Part shown: piece after piece, positions 58,907-64,000 of the stretch
Layout of the letters: every line of letters begins with the position of its first letter
Numbering within the stretch: position 1 is the stretch's first letter
Origin: Thalassotalea marina
Lineage (GTDB): Bacteria; Pseudomonadota; Gammaproteobacteria; Enterobacterales; Alteromonadaceae
Assembly: GCF_014656435.1 (NCBI RefSeq)
Contig: NZ_BNCK01000003.1
Coordinates: 496,001-560,000 of the forward strand
Length of the DNA: 64,000 bases
Direction: 5' to 3'
Translations under genes and position numbers: made by a program
Notes under the pieces: generated by a model
Seen by the model: the letters and a program-made list of their open reading frames with translations, nothing else
The model's database searches: none
Told to the model about the DNA's origin: nothing

Positions 58907-59812
58907 TTAAAACGAACCAAAATGTGACACTATGCCATCAAGTTCTTCTAAATCACTATAGGATATAACTAACTTACCTTTACCTTTTTTGTTATGAGAA
59001 ATGGTCACTTGAGAGCCTAACTTTTCAGAAAGATTTTGCTCAAGAGATAGGGTATTGGTGTCTTTTTCATTTACCACTTTTTCAACAGGTGGCTCTTGTA
59101 CTTTTTTTATTAACGCTTCGGTTTCACGTACAGTTAACTCTTTGGCAACAACAGTCCTTGCCGTTGTAGTTTGAAGATCTCCTTCAAGAGCTAATAAAGC
59201 TCTAGCATGGCCCATTTCGATATCGCCATGTTCAAGTAAGGTTTTTACTTCATCATTTAAGTTATTTAGACGTAATAAATTTGTTACTGTCGTACGAGAT
59301 TTGCCAACTGCGTCAGCAACTTCTTGATGTGTTAATTCAAATTCAGTTAACAGGCGGTCCAATGCAATCGCTTCTTCCATCGCATTGAGATCTTCACGCT
59401 GAATGTTTTCGATCAGTGCCATTGCAACGGCAGCTTCATCAGCTACGTCTTTAACTAAACAAGGAATGATATCGACGCTAACTAATTGAGCAGCACGCCA
59501 ACGGCGTTCACCAGCGATGATCTCATATTGATCTTTTGCAATGGTACGGACAACAATTGGTTGAATGATACCCTGTGCTTTAATTGACTGGCTAAGCTCT
59601 TCTAGGGCGTCAGGAGACATATCTTTACGTGGTTGATATTTACCCGGTTGAAGCTGTTCTATAGGGAGCTTACGTAATTCGTTGTCGTTTGTATTTGAAG
59701 ACTCAACTACACTTTCAACACTCTCTTCAGTAGATTCTTTATTTTTTCTTGGTGCATTGGTCAAAAGGGCATCAAGGCCACGACCTAAGCCTCTACGTTT
59801 AGAAGGACTCAT
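58907..59812 (-). CDS. parB: Chromosome-partitioning protein ParB
   Basis: 301 residues. KRRGLGRGLDALL at the start contacts ParA; LPIEQLQPGKYQPRKDMSPDALEELSQSIKAQGIIQPIVVR and YEIIAGERRWRAAQ form the CTP-binding ParB/Srx part, LTEFELTHQEVADAVGKSRTTVTNLLRL the parS-binding helix-turn-helix, and LSEKLGSQVTISHNKKGKGKLVISYSDLEELDGI the dimer domain. It binds parS and loads onto DNA near the origin. It lies 24 bp after parA. Confidence 0.97.
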   Translation of the reverse strand: MSPSKRRGLGRGLDALLTNAPRKNKESTEESVESVVESSNTNDNELRKLPIEQLQPGKYQPRKDMSPDALEELSQSIKAQGIIQPIVVRTIAKDQYEIIAGERRWRAAQLVSVDIIPCLVKDVADEAAVAMALIENIQREDLNAMEEAIALDRLLTEFELTHQEVADAVGKSRTTVTNLLRLNNLNDEVKTLLEHGDIEMGHARALLALEGDLQTTTARTVVAKELTVRETEALIKKVQEPPVEKVVNEKDTNTLSLEQNLSEKLGSQVTISHNKKGKGKLVISYSDLEELDGIVSHFGSF

Positions 59813-59836
59813 AGTTTTCCTTGCAAAAATTCACGA

Positions 59837-60619
59837 CTAGCTTGCGTGCTTAACAGGTTCTTTTTTTCTTAACATTTCACCAGCGAGCGCTAAATAAGCT
59901 TTAGCGCCAGTAGATGATTTATCATAATACATTACGGGTGCACCAAAACTAGGTGCCTCTGCCAATCTAACGTTTCTTGGAATGACCGTTCGATAAACTT
60001 TATCACCAAAGTGGCGCTTTAACTGCTCAGAAACATCGTTCGCTAAACGATTTCTAGGATCATACATAGTACGAAGAATACCTTCGATGGCTAGATCGCC
60101 GTTAACAACAGCTTGCAATTGCGAAATGGTATCCATCAATGCTGTTAGCCCTTCTAATGCATAATATTCGCATTGCATAGGTACCAATACCGAATCGGCC
60201 GCGGTCATGGCATTAACCGTTAGCATGTTTAATGATGGTGGGCAGTCAATAATAATGTAATCGTAATTAGCTCTGATAGGAGCCAATGCATTTTTCAATC
60301 GTTGTTCACGAGCAAAAAATTCCATCAACTTGATCTCAGCAGCAGTTACATCGGTATTAGCAGCGATTAAATGATAAATACCTGAAGTATCTTTACAGAC
60401 CACATCTTCAAATGGTTTTTCTTCGACCAATAATTCATAGCAGGTTGCATGAACGTCATACTTATCGATACCACTCCCCATGGTAGCGTTACCCTGAGGA
60501 TCCAAATCAATCAATAATACTTGGCGTTTTGTCGCCGCGAGGGAAGCTGCCAAGTTGACGGCTGTTGTTGTTTTTCCAACACCACCTTTTTGGTTAGCTA
60601 TAGCGATAATTTTTCCCAC
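59837..60619 (-). CDS. parA: Chromosome-partitioning ATPase ParA
   Basis: 260 residues. Deviant Walker A KGGVGKTTTAVNLAASLA, IDLDPQGNATMGSGID, YDYIIIDCPPSLNMLTVNAM and VPMQCEYYALEGL are those of chromosomal ParA/Soj. With ParB it positions and segregates the origin. It follows rsmG after 25 bp, in the standard mnmG-rsmG-parA-parB order. Confidence 0.98.
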   Translation of the reverse strand: MGKIIAIANQKGGVGKTTTAVNLAASLAATKRQVLLIDLDPQGNATMGSGIDKYDVHATCYELLVEEKPFEDVVCKDTSGIYHLIAANTDVTAAEIKLMEFFAREQRLKNALAPIRANYDYIIIDCPPSLNMLTVNAMTAADSVLVPMQCEYYALEGLTALMDTISQLQAVVNGDLAIEGILRTMYDPRNRLANDVSEQLKRHFGDKVYRTVIPRNVRLAEAPSFGAPVMYYDKSSTGAKAYLALAGEMLRKKEPVKHAS

Positions 60620-60644
60620 TGAAACCTCAATAATATTGTTATTG

Positions 60645-61271
60645 TTAGACTTTTTTCAATTCAATCAGATGTCTTTCACCGTCTAGGCGTGGAACAACGA
60701 TTTGGTGACATTTTTCTAATATAACATTTTCTGGTAACTGCGTTAATTCCTCTTGAGGAATTTGTCCTTTTAAGGCAAAAAATCGCCCTTTGCCTGGTTC
60801 AATCAAGTGTTCACACCACTCGATCATATCCAACAGTGAAGCAAAAGCACGACTTAACACGCCATCATATAAGTGTTCCGGCTGATGTTCTTCAACTCGA
60901 GATAACACAGGGGATACATTAGCAAGTTTTAGCTGAAATACAACTTGTTTCAAAAAGGTCACTCGCTTTCCTAAACTATCGAGTAACACAAATTGTTTCT
61001 CAGGATATAAAATCGCAAGTGGGATACCGGGTAAGCCCGGTCCAGTGCCAACATCAATAAAGGTTTCACCTTTAAGCACAGGGCCAACAACTAAACTATC
61101 CAAAATATGTTTGATTAACATATCACTAGGATTTCGAACAGATGTTAAGTTATATGCTTTGTTCCACTTGTTTAATAATTCAACGTATTCAACAAGTTGT
61201 GATATTTGAAGGTCAGACACTTCAAGGTTAGTTTCACTAACAAGTGAAACTAACTCGTGATGTAAAGACAT
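60645..61271 (-). CDS. rsmG: 16S rRNA (guanine527-N7)-methyltransferase RsmG
   Basis: 208 residues. [63 protein letters not shown] and [16 protein letters not shown] match RsmG (GidB), which methylates G527 of 16S rRNA. It is 14 bp after mnmG. The N-terminal coding region contains a striking 12-bp inverted repeat (61227-61254). Confidence 0.98.
   Translation of the reverse strand: MSLHHELVSLVSETNLEVSDLQISQLVEYVELLNKWNKAYNLTSVRNPSDMLIKHILDSLVVGPVLKGETFIDVGTGPGLPGIPLAILYPEKQFVLLDSLGKRVTFLKQVVFQLKLANVSPVLSRVEEHQPEHLYDGVLSRAFASLLDMIEWCEHLIEPGKGRFFALKGQIPQEELTQLPENVILEKCHQIVVPRLDGERHLIELKKV
61227..61254. repeat. 12-bp inverted repeat with parS-like half-sites inside rsmG
   Basis: GTTAGTTTCACT (61227-61238) and AGTGAAACTAAC (61243-61254) are exact complements around AACA. 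Each arm holds a 7-bp parS half-site (GTTTCAC / GTGAAAC), but six bases separate them whereas canonical parS halves abut. It encodes residues early in RsmG. Confidence 0.6.
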
Positions 61272-61285
61272 GAATTTTCCTTAAA

Positions 61286-63175
61286 TTAAGCAGATTTACG
61301 TAACAAGCCGTGTTTTTTCAAATAAACAAGTAACAGGGAAATTGCCGCAGGAGTGATCCCTGAAATTCGAGAGGCTTTACCAATGGTTTCAGGTTTTGCA
61401 TCCGATAGCTTTGCCACGACTTCATTCGATAAGCCAGATATTTGGCCATAATCAAAATCTACAGGGATCAAAGTATCTTCATGACGTTTCTTTTTGGCGA
61501 TATCGTCTAGCTGACGATCAATATATCCAGCATATTTTATTTGGATTTCTACTTGTTCAGAGGCTTGTTTATCAGCAAGTGGCTCACCTAAACCTTCAAT
61601 GCTCATTAAGTCATCGTAACGAACTTCAGGACGACGAAGTAAATCTTCTAAACTATTTTCCCTGCTTATAGGATTCTTCACTAACTTGTTGATCTCTGCT
61701 GTTGCTTGGTGATCTTTTTGGATCCAAGTTGTTTTTAAGCGCTGACGCTCAAGCTCGATATTTTCCATTTTTTCATTAAATCGAGCCCAACGAAGATCAT
61801 CAACTAAACCAAGTTTACGACCTGTTTCAGTTAAACGGATATCTGCGTTATCTTCGCGCAGTAATAAGCGATATTCTGCACGCGATGTAAACATACGGTA
61901 TGGTTCTTTTGTGCCCAACGTAGCAAGATCATCAACAAGCACGCCCATGTACGCTTGATCACGGCCAAGGATTAACTCTTCTTTACCAAGAACTCTCGCG
62001 GCAGCGTTAGTTGCAGCTAACAATCCTTGAGCACCCGCTTCTTCATAACCTGTTGTACCATTGATTTGACCGGCAAAATAAAGATTAGTAATAAATTTAC
62101 TTTCTAAGGTTTGTTTAAGATCGCGTGGGTCGAAAAAGTCATATTCAATTGCATAACCAGGTCTAGTGATATGGGCATTTTCAAAACCACGGATAGATCG
62201 AACTAATTCCATTTGTACGTCAAACGGCAAACTCGTAGAAATACCATTTGGGTATACTTCGTGTGTAGTTAAGCCTTCAGGTTCAACAAAGATCTGATGT
62301 GTTTCTTTGTCGGCAAATCGCATAATTTTATCTTCGATTGAAGGGCAGTATCTAGGACCAACACCTTCAATAACTCCCGTATACATCGGAGAGCGATCTA
62401 GTCCAGATCGAATAACATCGTGGGTTTTGTTGTTAGTATGGGTAATGTAACAAGAGATTTGCTTAGGATGATCGTCACGAGATCCCATAAATGAAAATAC
62501 AGGTCTAGGATCATCACCAGGTTGCTCTTCCATCACTGAGAAATCAAGTGTTCTCGCATCTAAACGTGGAGGCGTACCTGTTTTTAAACGATCCATTCTA
62601 AATGGCATATCACGCAGTTTAGCAGCTAAGTTTACACTAGCGGGATCACCTGCTCGACCACCTTGGTAATTGTTTAAACCAATATGGATCTGCCCTGCGA
62701 GGAATGTACCAACCGTCAATACAACCGCTTTGCCCTTAAACTTCAACCCCATTTGGGTAGAAACACCAACAACTTGATCGTTTTCTAAAATAAGATCATC
62801 ACACGGCTGTTGGAAAATCGTTAAGTTTTCTTGGTTTTCTAGGAAATTACGAACAAAATTTCTATACAAAACGCGGTCTGCTTGAGCACGAGTAGCTCTA
62901 ACAGCTGGGCCTTTACTGGCGTTTAATGTTCTAAATTGGATCGCTGCATGATCAATGGCTGTAGCCATTAATCCACCTAGCGCGTCAATTTCTTTTACTA
63001 GGTGACCTTTACCAATACCACCTATGGCTGGATTACAAGACATTTGACCTAGCGTATCAATGTTATGCGTTAATAATAATGTTTTAGCGCCCATTCTCGC
63101 TGAGGCTAATGCTGCTTCAGTTCCAGCATGACCACCACCAACAACAATGACATCATATAAATCTTGATACCACAT
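61286..63175 (-). CDS. mnmG: tRNA uridine-5-carboxymethylaminomethyl modification enzyme MnmG
   Basis: 629 residues, matching MnmG (GidA). FAD motif [87 protein letters not shown], and the C-terminal [13 protein letters not shown] and [18 protein letters not shown]. With MnmE it modifies U34 of several tRNAs. It borders oriC as in E. coli, transcribed away from it. Confidence 0.99.
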   Translation of the reverse strand: MWYQDLYDVIVVGGGHAGTEAALASARMGAKTLLLTHNIDTLGQMSCNPAIGGIGKGHLVKEIDALGGLMATAIDHAAIQFRTLNASKGPAVRATRAQADRVLYRNFVRNFLENQENLTIFQQPCDDLILENDQVVGVSTQMGLKFKGKAVVLTVGTFLAGQIHIGLNNYQGGRAGDPASVNLAAKLRDMPFRMDRLKTGTPPRLDARTLDFSVMEEQPGDDPRPVFSFMGSRDDHPKQISCYITHTNNKTHDVIRSGLDRSPMYTGVIEGVGPRYCPSIEDKIMRFADKETHQIFVEPEGLTTHEVYPNGISTSLPFDVQMELVRSIRGFENAHITRPGYAIEYDFFDPRDLKQTLESKFITNLYFAGQINGTTGYEEAGAQGLLAATNAAARVLGKEELILGRDQAYMGVLVDDLATLGTKEPYRMFTSRAEYRLLLREDNADIRLTETGRKLGLVDDLRWARFNEKMENIELERQRLKTTWIQKDHQATAEINKLVKNPISRENSLEDLLRRPEVRYDDLMSIEGLGEPLADKQASEQVEIQIKYAGYIDRQLDDIAKKKRHEDTLIPVDFDYGQISGLSNEVVAKLSDAKPETIGKASRISGITPAAISLLLVYLKKHGLLRKSA

Positions 63176-63295
63176 AACACTCTTGACCTTAGCTAAACCA
63201 ATTTAAAAAGGGCGCATATTTTAGCGTGTTTTGTACTTGAGGGGAATGATCATTTTAGTAAAAAAGATCGCACAGGATCACACTTTAAATATAAA

Positions 63296-63331
63296 GATCT
63301 ATTTAAAGATCTTATTATTGATCTTTATTAG
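63296..63331 (+). repeat. oriC unwinding 13-mer-like array
   Basis: Three copies of a GATCT-plus-AT-rich element start at 63296, 63308 and 63320: GATCTATTTAAA, GATCTTATTATT, GATCTTTATTAG. They parallel the E. coli L, M and R 13-mers of the DNA unwinding element. Confidence 0.85.
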
Positions 63332-63344
63332 TATTTACGTTTTC

Positions 63345-63353
63345 TGTTGATAA
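63345..63353 (-). promoter_or_regulatory. Near-consensus DnaA box (R1-like position)
   Basis: TGTTGATAA, that is TTATCAACA on the minus strand, one mismatch from TTATNCACA, lies just right of the unwinding array in the place and orientation of E. coli R1. Confidence 0.6.
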
Positions 63354-63450
63354 CTCAATTTTATCTATATAAAACATATAAATACTTAAGATCACTTGTT
63401 GTGATCAAACTTTGATCTAACGTTTGAAATGCTTTGATCAAATGGCTTGT

Positions 63451-63459
63451 TTATCCACA
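63451..63459 (+). promoter_or_regulatory. DnaA box
   Basis: TTATCCACA, a perfect match to the DnaA consensus. Confidence 0.92.
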
Positions 63460-63522
63460 GGTGGTTTGTTTAATAATTTTATAAACTGGAAAATAAAGGG
63501 TAATACAGCTTTTATTTTTTAT

Positions 63523-63531
63523 TTATCCACA
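63523..63531 (+). promoter_or_regulatory. DnaA box
   Basis: TTATCCACA, a perfect match, in an AT-rich context next to mioC. Confidence 0.92.
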
Positions 63532-63555
63532 TTATGGTTTTTATCATATGGAAAA

Positions 63556-63564
63556 TGTGGATAA
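63556..63564 (-). promoter_or_regulatory. DnaA box
   Basis: TGTGGATAA, a perfect match on the minus strand. It faces the box at 63523, forming an inverted pair. Confidence 0.92.
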
Positions 63565-63580
63565 ATAAGTTATAACATCT

Positions 63581-64000
63581 TTATAATTGATCTAAATGTT
63601 TCTCGATCCATAGTTGTGATTCATCTTCTGGATCCATATCGTCTTGTACATCAAACGTTTTTAATTCTATTGTTTGTTTACAACCTTTTGATATTAATAA
63701 GTTATTTATGTTTTTTGCTGCATAGCAAAATGTATCATAACTTGAGTCACCTAAACCGATCACAAAATGTTGGGTTGTTGAAAGATCTAGATCTGAAGCT
63801 GTTAATTGATCTACAAAAGGTTGGATATTATCTGGATAGTCTCCTGCACCATGAGTAGAGGTACAGACTAACCAAATTTGATTTTCATGCGGTATTTCAG
63901 TTAAAACTGGTTGAAAATGTAGTGTAACTTCGTGGTCATTAGCTTCTAAAGTTTGTTGACATGCTTCTGCAATATATTCACTTCCACCCAACATACTGCC
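63581..64000 (-). CDS. mioC: Flavodoxin-like protein MioC, missing N terminus (runs off right edge)
   Basis: The frame is open to base 64000, so about the first ten residues are outside; the visible part begins GSMLGGSEYIAEACQQTL, which aligns with the FMN phosphate loop of MioC (GSTLGGAEY). LVCTSTHGAGDYPDNIQPF and VIGLGDSSYDTFCYAAKNI complete the flavodoxin fold. MioC is a short FMN protein needed for biotin synthase activity in E. coli and is transcribed toward oriC, as here. Confidence 0.93.
   Translation of the reverse strand, partial: GSMLGGSEYIAEACQQTLEANDHEVTLHFQPVLTEIPHENQIWLVCTSTHGAGDYPDNIQPFVDQLTASDLDLSTTQHFVIGLGDSSYDTFCYAAKNINNLLISKGCKQTIELKTFDVQDDMDPEDESQLWIEKHLDQL

Larger units (their letters stand above)
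63230..63570. other. oriC: Chromosomal replication origin oriC
   Basis: The 405-bp gene-free stretch between mnmG and mioC, the E. coli oriC position. It holds ten GATC (Dam/SeqA) sites between 63248 and 63439, an AT-rich unwinding region with three GATCT elements spaced 12 bp apart (63296, 63308, 63320), three perfect DnaA boxes (63451, 63523, 63556) and one near-match (63345). The order unwinding region then DnaA boxes, reading from mnmG to mioC, is as in E. coli. Confidence 0.95.

Overview
This window looks like chromosomal DNA of a marine gammaproteobacterium of the order Alteromonadales, most likely Colwelliaceae (Thalassotalea/Colwellia-like). That placement is inference from gene content: mioC/oriC/mnmG/rsmG/parAB/atp synteny with Dam-type GATC clustering, the ftsYEX-rpoH block, YjaG and DUF3081-type small proteins, large TonB-dependent receptors, NhaD, and low-to-moderate GC. 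No rRNA, tRNA, insertion sequence, prophage or CRISPR array was recognised.

Layout. 1-3.3 kb (minus): a 7TMR-DISM-type sensor cut by the left edge, tatD, an exported unknown, and tatC-tatB-tatA. 3.4-7.1 kb: an outer-membrane barrel candidate and a GAF-GAF-GGDEF-EAL protein. 7.2-13.3 kb: rpoH, an EAL/HDOD protein, ftsX-ftsE-ftsY (FtsY carries a 21-copy perfect hexanucleotide repeat) and divergent rsmD. 13.3-25.9 kb: small conserved proteins, a thioredoxin-fold lipoprotein, yjaG, a coiled-coil protein, a SapC-family protein, a membrane-bound XRE regulator, a chemoreceptor, an AlkD-like protein, pgi and a divergent Lrp/YjeH pair.

25.9-34.9 kb is the main accessory island, for 2-aminoethylphosphonate (AEP)-type compounds: TonB receptor, DUF5690-like permease, PhnX, FAD amine oxidoreductase, PhnZ-like HD oxygenase and a GntR/UTRA regulator in one tightly packed operon, with PhnW convergent to it. 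The same 12-bp palindrome (TGGTCTAGACCA) lies in front of both units, tying them into one regulon. PhnW plus PhnX gives acetaldehyde and phosphate. The HD oxygenase and flavoenzyme imply a second branch, but no PhnY hydroxylase is present and the HD protein has an altered tyrosine position.

35-44.3 kb: nhaD, a threonine-aldolase-like enzyme, and a FecI-FecR-TonB receptor-purple acid phosphatase unit that looks like a surface-signalled phosphoester uptake system. 44.3-50.6 kb: glmS, a DeoR regulator, a solitary solute-binding-type protein, glmU, and an oxygen-binding di-iron (flavodiiron-like) protein overlapping an unknown helical partner. 50.8-51.7 kb: three tandem paralogous secreted mini-proteins with two conserved cysteines each.

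51.7-64 kb: complete atpIBEFHAGDC operon, parB, parA, rsmG, mnmG, then oriC (63.2-63.58 kb; three perfect DnaA boxes, ten GATC sites within 192 bp, three GATCT elements spaced exactly 12 bp) and mioC, cut by the right edge.
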